Positions 17,087-25,679 of a stretch of DNA of 45,827 nucleotides are shown here, piece after piece. Source of the DNA: Oscillospiraceae bacterium (GTDB taxonomy: Bacteria > Bacillota_A > Clostridia > Oscillospirales > Oscillospiraceae). The first letter of the stretch is position 1. Each line of letters opens with the position of its first letter. Below the pieces are notes generated by a model. It was not told the DNA's origin. It did not search any database and was given only the letters and a program-made list of their open reading frames with translations. The position numbers were made by a program, and so were the translations under genes. The stretch spans positions 1 through 45,827 of the forward strand of contig JAFYLN010000193.1 of assembly GCA_017537045.1 (NCBI GenBank). Reading direction: 5' to 3'.

Positions 17087-18421
17087 ATGTTCATGAAAAC
17101 CGGAAAAGGAAGGCAGATCCTGCAGCTTGCGCTGCCTCTGATTCTTCAGCAGCTCAGCCTGCAGCTGCAAATCTGGATCGACCGCGCCATGTTGGGACAT
17201 ATCAACGCAGAATTTTTCTCCGCCATCGGCAATACCACCGTTCCCTACTACATGGTCACCTCCATCATTACTGCCATTTGCGGCGGCACTGCCATTCTGA
17301 CAGCGCAGGGTGTGGGCGCAGGTGATCACCGGCAAGTCCGGAAGATGGCCGAGTCCTCTTTTCTCGGCAGTTCCATTCTTTCCACCGTTGCCTTTTTGTT
17401 CTTTTTCTTCTGTTCCGGCAGCCTGTTCCGGCTGATGGGCATTCAGCCACCCATTCTGGAATACTGCATCAGCTATATCCGTGTTCTGTCTCTTTCCCTG
17501 CTCTTCCTAGGGTCTGCCTCCTCTGCCACTGCTATTTTACAGGGCTTCGGCCTGACAAAGATCATTATGGCTGCAGGCATTACCGGAAATCTGCTGAACA
17601 TTCTGCTGGACTGGGTTTTGATCTTCGGTCATCTGGGATTCCCCGCGCTGGAGATCGAGGGCGCGGCATGGGCAACCGTCATTGCCAATCTGGTCAGCGC
17701 GATACTTTCCATTCTGTTCGTCTTTTTCAGTCCCCAAATGCCCGTCAAGCTCCGTCTGTCCCGCTCCCTGCTTGAAAATCTGTCCCATTACCGCGCCGTT
17801 TTGCGTCTCGGCATTCCCTCAGGTCTGGAATACGCCCTGTGGAATCTGGGAAATATGGTTCTGGTATCTTACTTGAACCGGCTGAATTCCATGTATGCAG
17901 GCATTTACACGCTGGTTTTCTCCGTTGAATCCGTACCGCTTCTGATCTATATGGGGCTTGCCAACGCTGGTTTGACGCTGGTTGGGCAGCAAACCGGTGC
18001 AAAGTCCAACCGTCAGGTACGGCAGACTGGCCTGACCTGCCTGTATTTTGCGCTGGCGATCTGTCTTGTTACCGCCGGTATTTTCTATTCGTTCCCGAAA
18101 GAGCTTTTAAGCCTGTTCACCAACGACGGCAGCATTCTGACTACCTCGGCTCCGTATCTGCAATATGTATCATGGATTCTGTTCCCGAAGGCAGTCAACA
18201 ATGTCATTGGCCTTTGCATCCGCGGTACCGGCGACACCAGATGGATGCTGTGGACACAGATTTTCGGCACCCTGTTCATGATCGGCGGCGGCTACTATTT
18301 CATCATCGTGTCCGGTGCCGGACTTGCAGGCATTTTTACCACACTGCTTCTGGACGAGCTGCTGCGCAGCATCGCAAATCTTGCCCGCTTCTGCCTGCCC
18401 GTCCGGCCGAAAACCCGCTGA
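17087..18421 (+). CDS. MATE-family multidrug/toxin exporter
   Basis: The 444-residue membrane protein has about twelve predicted helices in two similar halves and the typical opening RQILQLALPLILQQLSLQLQ followed by IDRAMLGHI. MATE proteins export cationic or other small compounds using Na+ or H+ gradients. AGGAGG precedes the start, with a second ATG two codons later. It is the last gene of the operon, 8 bp after the ROK stop, and is closed by a terminator. Its substrate cannot be told. Confidence 0.9.
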   Translation: MFMKTGKGRQILQLALPLILQQLSLQLQIWIDRAMLGHINAEFFSAIGNTTVPYYMVTSIITAICGGTAILTAQGVGAGDHRQVRKMAESSFLGSSILSTVAFLFFFFCSGSLFRLMGIQPPILEYCISYIRVLSLSLLFLGSASSATAILQGFGLTKIIMAAGITGNLLNILLDWVLIFGHLGFPALEIEGAAWATVIANLVSAILSILFVFFSPQMPVKLRLSRSLLENLSHYRAVLRLGIPSGLEYALWNLGNMVLVSYLNRLNSMYAGIYTLVFSVESVPLLIYMGLANAGLTLVGQQTGAKSNRQVRQTGLTCLYFALAICLVTAGIFYSFPKELLSLFTNDGSILTTSAPYLQYVSWILFPKAVNNVIGLCIRGTGDTRWMLWTQIFGTLFMIGGGYYFIIVSGAGLAGIFTTLLLDELLRSIANLARFCLPVRPKTR

Positions 18422-18445
18422 TTTTCAATTCCTGTCATAACGCAA

Positions 18446-18482
18446 CAAGGCCACCAGCTTTCGCTGGTGGCCTTGCAATTTT
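18446..18482 (+). terminator. Terminator after the MATE gene, possibly bidirectional
   Basis: A perfect 13-bp stem (18446-18458 with 18463-18475) closes a TTTC loop and is followed on the plus strand by GCAATTTTC. On the minus strand the following sequence (TTGCG) has almost no T-run, so its strength for the converging transketolase transcript is less sure. Confidence 0.8.
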
Positions 18483-18486
18483 CATA

Positions 18487-19422
18487 TCAGAGCATGCCTT
18501 TGGCAACTTTGACGAGGTTCTCCGCGCTGAGGCCGAACTGCTTCAGCAGGGGTGCAAAGGGACCGGAGTGGCCGAACTCGTCGTTGACACCCACGCGCTT
18601 GACGGGAGTAGGCAGCTTCTCAGCCAGAACAGCAGCCACTGCTTCGCCCAGACCGCCGATGATGGAATGTTCTTCAGCGGTGATCACCTTGCCGCACTTG
18701 CGGGCAGCTTCCAGCACCAGCTCCTCGTCCAGAGGCTTGATGGTGCCCATATTGACAACCATGGTATTGATACCGTCGTTTGCCAGTTCTTCCGCTGCGG
18801 CCAGTGCCTCTGCAACCATCAGGCCGTTGGCAATGATGGCAATATCGGAACCGTCACGGAGGACTTCGCCTTTGCCGATCTGGAATGTAAAACTGTCATC
18901 ATGGATGACCGGCACGGGTGCGCGGCCGAAGCGCATATAGACGGGACCCACATGCTCATAGGCAGCTCTGACCATAGCCTGTGCTTCCACATCATCGGCA
19001 GGGCTCATGACCACCATGCCGGGGATGGAGCGCATCAGCGCAAAGTCTTCGCAGCACTGGTGGGAAGCACCATCCTCACCGACGGAAATGCCGCCGTGGG
19101 TCGCACCAATCTTGACGTTCAGATGGGGGTAGCCGATGGAGTTGCGAACCTGCTCAAATGCACGGCCTGCTGCAAACATGGCGAAGGAGGATGCAAAGGG
19201 CACAAGGCCGGTGGTAGACATGCCGGCTGCCATGCAGATCATGTTTGCTTCTGCAATGCCGCAGTCAAAATGACGCTCAGGAAATGCCTTCTGGAAGGTA
19301 GCGGTCTTGGTTGCACCGGCAAGGTCGGCATCCAGAACCACCAGATTTTCATACTCTGCGCCCAGCGCGGCCAGAGCCTTACCGTAACTGTCACGGGTTG
19401 CGACTTTCTTTACATCTGCCAT
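18487..19422 (-). CDS. Transketolase, C-terminal subunit
   Basis: This 311-residue half-transketolase carries the pyrimidine-binding domain, with VLDADLAGATKT, the FDCGIAEANMICMAAGM stretch holding the catalytic Glu, THGGISVGEDGASHQ and a C-terminal TPP_C domain (VVNMGTIKPLD). It pairs with the product of 19424-20269 to move two-carbon units between sugar phosphates in the cytoplasm. The gene starts 1 bp after the N-subunit stop, so expression is coupled. With XylAB nearby it would process xylulose 5-phosphate. Confidence 0.95.
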   Translation of the reverse strand: MADVKKVATRDSYGKALAALGAEYENLVVLDADLAGATKTATFQKAFPERHFDCGIAEANMICMAAGMSTTGLVPFASSFAMFAAGRAFEQVRNSIGYPHLNVKIGATHGGISVGEDGASHQCCEDFALMRSIPGMVVMSPADDVEAQAMVRAAYEHVGPVYMRFGRAPVPVIHDDSFTFQIGKGEVLRDGSDIAIIANGLMVAEALAAAEELANDGINTMVVNMGTIKPLDEELVLEAARKCGKVITAEEHSIIGGLGEAVAAVLAEKLPTPVKRVGVNDEFGHSGPFAPLLKQFGLSAENLVKVAKGML

Positions 19423-19423
19423 T

Positions 19424-20269
19424 TTACTTGCCCTCCAGTTCGCTCAGAATTGCCTTCAGTTCGGTCATTGCCTGCTCATACTCGGCATCATTGGGAGCCT
19501 TGCCATGCCAGCCGGCGTTATTTTCCATGTAGGAAACATCCTTGCCCTTGGTAGTCTTCATGACGATGGCGGTGGGCTTGCCCTTGGTTGCCTTTGCTGC
19601 TTCAAAGGCTGCTTCGATCTGCTCGAAGCTGTGGCCATCGATGGCAATGGTGTTGAAGCCGAAAGCTTCCAGCTTGCCGACAATGGGATAGGGGCTCATG
19701 ACCTTATCGATCGCACCGTCGATCTGCAGGCCGTTGTTGTCAACGATGACGACCATATTGTCCAGCTTGTAATGGGCTGCTGCCATGCATGCTTCCCAGA
19801 CCTGGCCTTCCTGGATCTCGCCGTCGCCCAGCAGGGTATAAACGCGGGCCGTGCTGCCCTGATGCTTCAGACCCAGTGCCATGCCAACGGCGCAGGAAAT
19901 TCCCTGACCCAAGCTGCCGGTGGACATATCCACACCGGGAACAGAATTCATGTTGGGATGACCCTGCAGGTAGGAATCAATATGGCGCAGGGTGGGCAGA
20001 TCTTCCACAGGGAAGAAGCCCTTCTGTGCAAGCACGGAGTACAGGCCGGGTGCAGTGTGACCCTTACTCAGAACAAAACGGTCGCGGCCTTCCCATTTGG
20101 GATTGGCAACATCCACATTCAGTTCCTTGAAGTACAGATAGGTGAACATGTCCGCAGAGGACAGGCTGCCACCCGGATGGCCTGCCTTTGCACCATGTGT
20201 AGCGGTAACAATGCCCATACGCACCTTACAGGCAGTGATCTGCAGTTGCTTTTTTTCCAGTTCAGTCAT
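19424..20269 (-). CDS. Transketolase, N-terminal subunit
   Basis: The 281-residue subunit carries the thiamine diphosphate pyrophosphate-binding domain. It shows HGAKAGHPGGSLS, SKGHTAPGLYSVLAQ, GSLGQGISCAVGMALG and the metal/TPP motif GDGEIQEGQVWEA ending in DNN. Split transketolases are common in Clostridia and archaea. It is the first gene of a two-gene operon with the promoter at 20340-20367 and a GGAGAATTCGAATT spacing to the ATG. Confidence 0.95.
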   Translation of the reverse strand: MTELEKKQLQITACKVRMGIVTATHGAKAGHPGGSLSSADMFTYLYFKELNVDVANPKWEGRDRFVLSKGHTAPGLYSVLAQKGFFPVEDLPTLRHIDSYLQGHPNMNSVPGVDMSTGSLGQGISCAVGMALGLKHQGSTARVYTLLGDGEIQEGQVWEACMAAAHYKLDNMVVIVDNNGLQIDGAIDKVMSPYPIVGKLEAFGFNTIAIDGHSFEQIEAAFEAAKATKGKPTAIVMKTTKGKDVSYMENNAGWHGKAPNDAEYEQAMTELKAILSELEGK

Positions 20270-20339
20270 AATTCGAATTCTCCTTTAAGCCTGACCGTAA
20301 GTCCGACAGTTCTTATTTGGCTTTTTTGCTCATGTATTC

Positions 20340-20367
20340 ATTATACCAACGCATGCCGGTTTGTCAA
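20340..20367 (-). promoter_or_regulatory. Promoter of the transketolase operon
   Basis: On the minus strand a perfect -35 TTGACA (20362-20367) and a perfect -10 TATAAT (20340-20345) are 16 bp apart, about 70 bp before the start codon. A 14-bp palindrome (20367-20380) touches the -35 box. Confidence 0.85.
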
Positions 20368-20380
20368 TGAATATATTCAT
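20367..20380. promoter_or_regulatory. 14-bp perfect palindrome next to the -35 box (operator candidate)
   Basis: ATGAATATATTCAT reads the same on both strands and abuts the transketolase -35 box. It may bind a dimeric regulator; AT-rich palindromes also arise by chance. Confidence 0.35.
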
Positions 20381-20417
20381 TTCCAACAAGATCCCGGTTC
20401 TGTCCGGCACTTCTTTT

Positions 20418-20437
20418 ATATTTGTTGCAACAAATAT
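20418..20437. promoter_or_regulatory. 20-bp perfect palindrome upstream of the transketolase promoter
   Basis: ATATTTGTTGCAACAAATAT is a perfect palindrome of 20 bp, 50 bp upstream of the -35 box and directly beside the terminator of the MATE gene. A perfect match of this length is unlikely by chance and is the form expected for a dimeric regulator site. It could also be read as an extension of the terminator region, but it lies outside the stem. Confidence 0.5.
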
Positions 20438-20470
20438 GATCCCCCCTTGCAGGTTTTGCAAAGGGGGATC
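20438..20470 (-). terminator. Terminator at the end of the pectin gene block
   Basis: A 14-bp stem (20438-20451 with 20457-20470, one G-U pair) closes a 5-nt loop, 12 bp after the minus-strand MATE stop. The following minus-strand bases ATATTTGTT form only a modest U-run. Confidence 0.65.
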
Positions 20471-20481
20471 AGAATCCGGTA

Positions 20482-21882
20482 TTATTGCACCGGTTCCTCC
20501 GTGCGGATCAGTTTTTTGATGTGCAGCACCACAGGAATCGCGACAATAATTGCAGTCAGGCCGGTGCAGATATTACTGATCATCATGGTCATGCCCACAG
20601 CTTCGGGACCAACGGTCGTAAACTGCTGGAACGCCCACAGCACCGGGACACGGAAAACAAACACACGTGCCACATTCAGCAGCATGGTCAGTTTGGTATA
20701 GCCGTAACCCAGCAGCAGCGCCATAGTTGCGGAATTGATGCCCAGTGTCACATAGCCCAGCATTTCCCAGCGGTGGATCTCTACGATCATCGCGCAGAAA
20801 TCCTGATCGAAGTTATTTTTTGACCGGGCGAAGATTTCTGCCAGCCAGGGCAGCGTGTTGGACACCAGCGCCAAACCAATGGCACCCACCGCCACATCCA
20901 GAAAGAGCAGACAGTAAAAAAGCTTCAACGTTCGCCGGTATTTCCCGGCGCCGCGGTTCTGGCTGATCAGCGGTGCCGCGCCATCGGTCAGGCCAATCTG
21001 CCAGGAGGTGGTCAGGCCACCGATATTATTGGAAATACCCAGCGCGCCAACCGTCAGGCCGCCGTAAAGTCCGGACATGGAGTTGACGATAACCTTTCCC
21101 GCGGCAAACAGTACCTTTTCTGCCGTTACCGGATAGGAAAGGTTCAGAATCGGGGCAATGGTCTCTTTCTTCCAGCGGATATTCCGGAAGGAGAAACGGA
21201 ATGCGCCGTCATCATGGCTCATGGAAAACAACGCATAGCCCAGCAGCAGTACCTGGCCGATCAGTGTTGCAATGGCGATCAGCACCAGGCCGCCCTCCAG
21301 TACATAGACAAAGAATGCCGACAGCGCCAGCTTCACCAGCACGATGACCAGATTCAGCTTCAAAATCTTTTTCGCATGACCGCGGCTGCGCTCAATGGCT
21401 ATGTAGACAGTATTGAAGAAGTTGATCACCAGTGTCAGTATTTCAATACGGAAATATCCGACACCGGTGGTGATGAGATTTTCCGGTGTTCGCAGCAGTC
21501 TCAGAAACTGGGGTGCAAAGGGAATCAGCACCACTGCGACAACAATGCTCACCACGGTTGCCATGGCGTACACCGTTGCCACGCGGGTACGGACTGCTTC
21601 ATAGTCGCCCTGTCCGTATGCCATGGAGATCTTGATGCAGCCGCCCACCGCAAGGCCTGCGCCCAGCGCCGTGATCATCAGCGTGATCTGGCTGAGCGCC
21701 GCCACAGCAGATACCTCATCGGCACCGATATGGGAAGCCATTAGCGTATCCAGCGTTTTGAAGATCGACTGAAGTGCCTGAAACAATGCCAGCGGCAGGC
21801 AGGTGCTTACCAGCACCTTCATCGGCGCACCATTCAACGCAAAATCGCGGAATTGTTCATCTTTTTTGGAAACGGTCGCCAT
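20482..21882 (-). CDS. MATE-family exporter, last gene of the pectin block
   Basis: The 466-residue protein has about twelve predicted helices and MATE features: PMKVLVSTCLPLALFQAL, then DTLMASHIGADEVSAVA. It starts 2 bp after the acetylesterase stop, and its ribosome-binding site lies inside that gene. It differs clearly from the MATE at 17087-18421, so the two are not a recent duplication. A role in exporting something released during pectin breakdown, or an aromatic compound, is possible but only inferred from position. Confidence 0.9.
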   Translation of the reverse strand: MATVSKKDEQFRDFALNGAPMKVLVSTCLPLALFQALQSIFKTLDTLMASHIGADEVSAVAALSQITLMITALGAGLAVGGCIKISMAYGQGDYEAVRTRVATVYAMATVVSIVVAVVLIPFAPQFLRLLRTPENLITTGVGYFRIEILTLVINFFNTVYIAIERSRGHAKKILKLNLVIVLVKLALSAFFVYVLEGGLVLIAIATLIGQVLLLGYALFSMSHDDGAFRFSFRNIRWKKETIAPILNLSYPVTAEKVLFAAGKVIVNSMSGLYGGLTVGALGISNNIGGLTTSWQIGLTDGAAPLISQNRGAGKYRRTLKLFYCLLFLDVAVGAIGLALVSNTLPWLAEIFARSKNNFDQDFCAMIVEIHRWEMLGYVTLGINSATMALLLGYGYTKLTMLLNVARVFVFRVPVLWAFQQFTTVGPEAVGMTMMISNICTGLTAIIVAIPVVLHIKKLIRTEEPVQ

Positions 21883-21884
21883 AG

Positions 21885-22538
21885 TTATCCTTTCTCCGGC
21901 ACATAGAGCAGTTCCCGGCAGGGGCTGCCAAACCGGTGCAGCTCCTGCGCCAGAAGCCGAACCATCTGAAATGCGCCATCGTACTTCAGATGGGTATTAT
22001 CCACAGGCCAGACGAAGAGTGGCCTGGAAGCCTCATCACCCAGCTCTGCCAGATAATTTTCCGTCAGCATAGTCAGGTCTGCTACAGGAACAGACAGTTC
22101 CCGCCCCAACTGCCGCATGGCTTCGGGATATTCCCCGTGACTGCCGGGCAGGAAATTTCCTGCATCGTCAAAAAGCCGGCGGGCAATGGGTGTGACCAGC
22201 ACAGGATAAGCACCGCGCATGCGTGCCTCATGAACAAAGAAGCGAAGATTCTCCTGATAGCTTCCATAGGGATCCGTATGGCGCAGCGGGTCAGCTTTTT
22301 CATCATTATGGCCAAACTGGATCAGCAGAAAATCCCCCTGTTCCATCTGCTCCTGAACAGGAACAAACAGGCCTTCATCCAGAAAAGATTTCGTGCTTCG
22401 TCCGTTTTTGCCGTGGGGCATCACCCGAACACCGGGCATCAAAAACAGCTCCAGTACCTGTGCCATACCGGTCTGGGGATAGGTGTCAAATTTGTTAAGC
22501 TGAACCGTGCTGTCGCCAATGTAAAAAATACGGTTCAT
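21885..22538 (-). CDS. Rhamnogalacturonan acetylesterase (SGNH/GDSL hydrolase, CE12-like)
   Basis: This 217-residue SGNH hydrolase has block I IFYIGDSTVQ (nucleophile Ser), block II Gly in GKNGRSTKSF, block III FGHNDEK and block V DNTHLKYDGA (Asp and His). These are the features of the RhgT/YesT type, which removes acetyl groups from rhamnogalacturonan. It lacks a signal peptide and so would work on imported fragments. Its ATG overlaps the uxaA stop by one base (TAATG), and the MATE gene follows after 2 bp. Confidence 0.88.
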   Translation of the reverse strand: MNRIFYIGDSTVQLNKFDTYPQTGMAQVLELFLMPGVRVMPHGKNGRSTKSFLDEGLFVPVQEQMEQGDFLLIQFGHNDEKADPLRHTDPYGSYQENLRFFVHEARMRGAYPVLVTPIARRLFDDAGNFLPGSHGEYPEAMRQLGRELSVPVADLTMLTENYLAELGDEASRPLFVWPVDNTHLKYDGAFQMVRLLAQELHRFGSPCRELLYVPEKG

Positions 22539-24010
22539 TACAGCACCACGCCGTCCTTGAAAATGGAGATTTCGCGGAAGCCCTTTTCCTCGGTGCGGGT
22601 CTTTTTGCCGGATGCAACCTCCAGCACCAGCTCCAACAGGTCAGCACCGGCTTCGTCCAGATTGCGGGTACCATCGGCAACCACACCTGCATTGAAGTCG
22701 ATCCAGCCAGCCTTCTTGGTGGCAAGCGGGGTATTGGTGGCAATCTTCATGGTGGGTGCGGGTGCACCAAAGGGCGTGCCGCGGCCGGTGGTAAAGAGCA
22801 CCATGTGCGCACCGGCGGCAGTCAGAGCGGTAGCAGAGACCAGATCGTTACCGGGACCATAGAGCATATTCAGACCCTTGGTGGTAACAGCGTCACCATA
22901 ACCGATGACATCCATGATGGGGGCAGAGCCGCCCTTCTGGACACAACCGCAGGACTTATCCTCCAGTGTGGTGATGCCGCCAGCCTTGTTGCCGGGGCTG
23001 GGATTCTCGTAAACCACTTCGTTGTGGCGGATGAAGTAATTCTTGAAGCCGTTGATCATGTCCACAGCCTTGTGGAACACCTCTTCATTGACACAGCGAT
23101 CCATCAGGAAGCCTTCGGCGCCGAACATTTCGGGCACTTCAGTCAGCACCGTGGAGCCGCCCATTGCAACCAGCATATCGGAGAAACGTCCAACGGTGGG
23201 GTTGGCGGTAATGCCGGACAGGCCGTCAGAGCCGCCGCACTTCATGCCGATGACCAGCTCGGAAGCGGAGATTTCCTCCCGGTTAAAGGAGCCTGCAAAA
23301 GCAGCCAGCTCTTCCAGAATGGATCGTGCAGCTTCAAATTCATCGGCCACTGCCTGACAGGTCAGGAATTTGACACGGTTGGGGTCGTACTCACCCAGCT
23401 CTGCCACGAATTGCTCGTGGGTCAGGTTTTCACAACCAAGCTGGAGTACCAGCACCGCAGCCGCGTTGGGATGGCGGGTCAGCGCTGCCAACAGCTTGCG
23501 GGTCTGGGCATGGTCAGCGCCGGTCTGGGAGCAGCCAAACGGATGGGTGAAGGTGTACAGGCCATCGATGGTTCCAGTGACCAGATCCTGATTCTGGGCA
23601 ACCAAAGCCTTGGCTACATCATTGACGCAGCCAACAGTGGGAATGATCCAGATCTCATTACGGATGCCCACCTTGCCGTCGTGGCGGCGGAAGCCCATGA
23701 AGGTCTTGGGTTCTTTCTTTTCGGGGAAGCGCAGATCGGGGTTATAGGTATATTCGATCTCGCCAGAGAGATTGGTTTTCATATTGTGCGTGTGCACCCA
23801 TTCGCCGGGAGCAACGGGAGTAGTTGCATGGCCGATGGAGAAGCCGTACTTGATGACCTGATCGCCTTCTGCCATAGGTTTCAGAGCCATTTTATGACCC
23901 TGCGGAATTTCAGCCGCGGCAGTAACACCTGCAAAGGCGGTGCCTGCGGGAATGGCTTTCAGTGCTACTGCTACATTATCATTGGGGTGGATATGGATAA
24001 AATCAGGCAT
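22538..24010 (-). CDS. uxaA: Altronate dehydratase
   Basis: The enzyme removes water from D-altronate to give 2-keto-3-deoxygluconate in the galacturonate pathway. It has an N-terminal SAF domain (about residues 1-95) fused to the large C-terminal domain with HPFGCSQTGAD, LQLGCEN, GMKCGGSDGLSGITANP and SCGCVQKGG. These Cys- and Gly-rich blocks are typical of UxaA/GarD enzymes, which need iron. At 490 residues it has the normal length. I start it at 24010, where AAGGAGGG lies about 6 nt upstream. The frame stays open to 24148 only because it runs through a palindromic repeat (24041-24147). Confidence 0.95.
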   Translation of the reverse strand: MPDFIHIHPNDNVAVALKAIPAGTAFAGVTAAAEIPQGHKMALKPMAEGDQVIKYGFSIGHATTPVAPGEWVHTHNMKTNLSGEIEYTYNPDLRFPEKKEPKTFMGFRRHDGKVGIRNEIWIIPTVGCVNDVAKALVAQNQDLVTGTIDGLYTFTHPFGCSQTGADHAQTRKLLAALTRHPNAAAVLVLQLGCENLTHEQFVAELGEYDPNRVKFLTCQAVADEFEAARSILEELAAFAGSFNREEISASELVIGMKCGGSDGLSGITANPTVGRFSDMLVAMGGSTVLTEVPEMFGAEGFLMDRCVNEEVFHKAVDMINGFKNYFIRHNEVVYENPSPGNKAGGITTLEDKSCGCVQKGGSAPIMDVIGYGDAVTTKGLNMLYGPGNDLVSATALTAAGAHMVLFTTGRGTPFGAPAPTMKIATNTPLATKKAGWIDFNAGVVADGTRNLDEAGADLLELVLEVASGKKTRTEEKGFREISIFKDGVVL

Positions 24011-24040
24011 TGATTTACCCTCCTTGGTATAAATGTATAT

Positions 24041-24147
24041 TGTCATTGCGAGCCAGTGCGCGCACTGGCGTGGCAATCCCCGTAAGTTTCCGGAATCTGT
24101 GAGGAGATTGCCACACCAGTGGCATCGGTCACTGGTTCGCAATGACA
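24041..24147. repeat. 107-bp palindromic intergenic repeat (REP/MITE-like)
   Basis: The ends are inverted: TGTCATTGCG (24041-24050) and CGCAATGACA (24138-24147). Inside, CCAGTG pairs with CACTGG and GTGGCAATC pairs with GATTGCCAC, so the unit can fold into a long hairpin. The TGTCATTGCGAG...GGCAATC pattern resembles intergenic palindromes I know from many bacterial genomes. It carries no gene and fills most of the uxaB-uxaA gap. Confidence 0.8.
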
Positions 24148-24154
24148 TGAGATA

Positions 24155-25657
24155 TTACAGACAGCTTGCGTAGGCAGCCAGAGCGCCCTGCTCCCGGATC
24201 AGCTTCAGATTTGCAACGGTAGCAGTCTCAAAGCCGGGGATTTCGGTCAGATCCTGACCCCACATCTGCTGATTTGTCATGACGGCATGAACCAGATCCT
24301 CCACGCAGTCATCCTTGTGGGCATAGTAGAATTCCAGTGCCCAGCGGTCGTCGGAGCAGACATAGGTGTTGCCTGCGCTTCTGCGGCAGACCAGCCCCTG
24401 CTCGTTCAGCTCCTGAATATCATTGGAGAAGAATGCGATGTAGGCAGCAAAGCTCATGGTCAGGCAGGTGGGCAGAGTGCCCTTTGCCCCGATGTACTCC
24501 AGGAAAGAGGGCATATTTCTTGCTCTCCACTTGGCGGTGGAGTTAAGGCTAATACTCATCAGCTCATGGTTAACAAAGGGATTGTTAAAGCGATCCTGCA
24601 CAGCGGCAGCAAAGTTCTTGCAGTCCTCCTGATCCAGCGGCAGGATAGGCACGATTTCATCCAGCAGCATCTTGTTCATAAAGCCCAGAACGGTTTTATC
24701 TTCCATGCACTTGCGGACGATATCGTGGCCGCCCAGGTATGCGCCCAGAACAAAGCCGGTGTGTGCACCGTTCAGGATGCGAACCTTGCGTTTCTTGTAG
24801 GGAGTCATGTCGGGAGCCACGAACACATTGGCATCCAGCCCTGCTTTATGGAAGGGCAGTGCCTCGTTCAGCTTTTCGGGATCACCCTCGATGACCCACA
24901 GGCCGAAGACTTCACCCACATCCAGCAAGGGGTCAGCATAGCCATGCTTCTCTTCCAGTGCGGCAACTTCCGCTGCATCGCGGATGCGGCCGGGCACGAT
25001 GCGGTCAACCAGACTGCCGCAGAAGGTGCAGCTTTCATTGACGTACTTGCGGAAGTCCTCTTCCAGACCCCACTGGTCAATGTACTGGTTGACGCACTTC
25101 AGCAGTTCCTTGCCGTTGTTGTCGATCAGCTCGCAGGCCAGCATGATGATGCCGGGCTTGCCTGCCTTGAAACGCTCATACAGAACCTGAGTCAGCTTGC
25201 CGGGGAAGGAGGCACAGGGCTTATCAGAAAGCTGGCAGGCAGGATCGTAAACGATGCCGGCCTCGGTGGTATTGGAAACAATGATCTCCAGATCATCGGA
25301 CACAGCCAGCTTCATCATTTCTGTAAAGCCCTCGTCCTCATAGGGATTCAGGCAGCGGGAAACAGAGGAAATAACACGCTTATCGTCGACCTTGCGACCC
25401 TTTTCGCTGCCGCGCAGATACAGGGTGTACAGACCCTCCTGCTCGTTGATCATCTTTGCAAGACCGGGTGCGATGGGCTGTACCAGGCAGCACTTACCGT
25501 TCCAGCCGGCCTTTTCGTTGGCCAGATCGAACCAGTAGTTGACAAATGCACGCAGGAAATTACCTTCACCGAACTGCATAACCTTTTCCGGTGCATTTTC
25601 CAGAATGTAGCCGGTATAACCGGTCTCTTTCAGAACCTTATAATTCAGCTTCTCCAT
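24155..25657 (-). CDS. uxaB: Tagaturonate reductase (altronate oxidoreductase)
   Basis: This 500-residue member of the mannitol dehydrogenase family reduces D-tagaturonate to D-altronate with NADH. It shows VMQFGEGNFLRAFVNYW as nucleotide-binding start, IVSNTTEAGI, RILNGAHTGFVLGAYLGG in the catalytic part and the C-terminal mannitol dehydrogenase domain. Its N-terminus and Asn-Thr-Thr-Glu block point to UxaB rather than UxuB or mannitol dehydrogenase. GGGGAGG lies about 10 nt before the ATG. It precedes uxaA in transcription order, the order of the pathway. Confidence 0.95.
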   Translation of the reverse strand: MEKLNYKVLKETGYTGYILENAPEKVMQFGEGNFLRAFVNYWFDLANEKAGWNGKCCLVQPIAPGLAKMINEQEGLYTLYLRGSEKGRKVDDKRVISSVSRCLNPYEDEGFTEMMKLAVSDDLEIIVSNTTEAGIVYDPACQLSDKPCASFPGKLTQVLYERFKAGKPGIIMLACELIDNNGKELLKCVNQYIDQWGLEEDFRKYVNESCTFCGSLVDRIVPGRIRDAAEVAALEEKHGYADPLLDVGEVFGLWVIEGDPEKLNEALPFHKAGLDANVFVAPDMTPYKKRKVRILNGAHTGFVLGAYLGGHDIVRKCMEDKTVLGFMNKMLLDEIVPILPLDQEDCKNFAAAVQDRFNNPFVNHELMSISLNSTAKWRARNMPSFLEYIGAKGTLPTCLTMSFAAYIAFFSNDIQELNEQGLVCRRSAGNTYVCSDDRWALEFYYAHKDDCVEDLVHAVMTNQQMWGQDLTEIPGFETATVANLKLIREQGALAAYASCL

Positions 25658-25679
25658 AATGGTTTAACCCTCCCCATAA

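Noticed and set aside
17087..21882. The two MATE genes as a recent duplication
   Set aside because: They differ in their N-terminal and core motifs and lie in different operons on opposite strands.
24041..24147. CRISPR repeat or tRNA gene in the uxaB-uxaA gap
   Set aside because: A single palindromic unit with no spaced copies and no cloverleaf; it fits an intergenic repeat element.
24011..24148. 46-residue N-terminal extension of UxaA
   Set aside because: It is a translation of the palindromic repeat; a strong ribosome-binding site lies before the ATG at 24010 and the known family start fits there.
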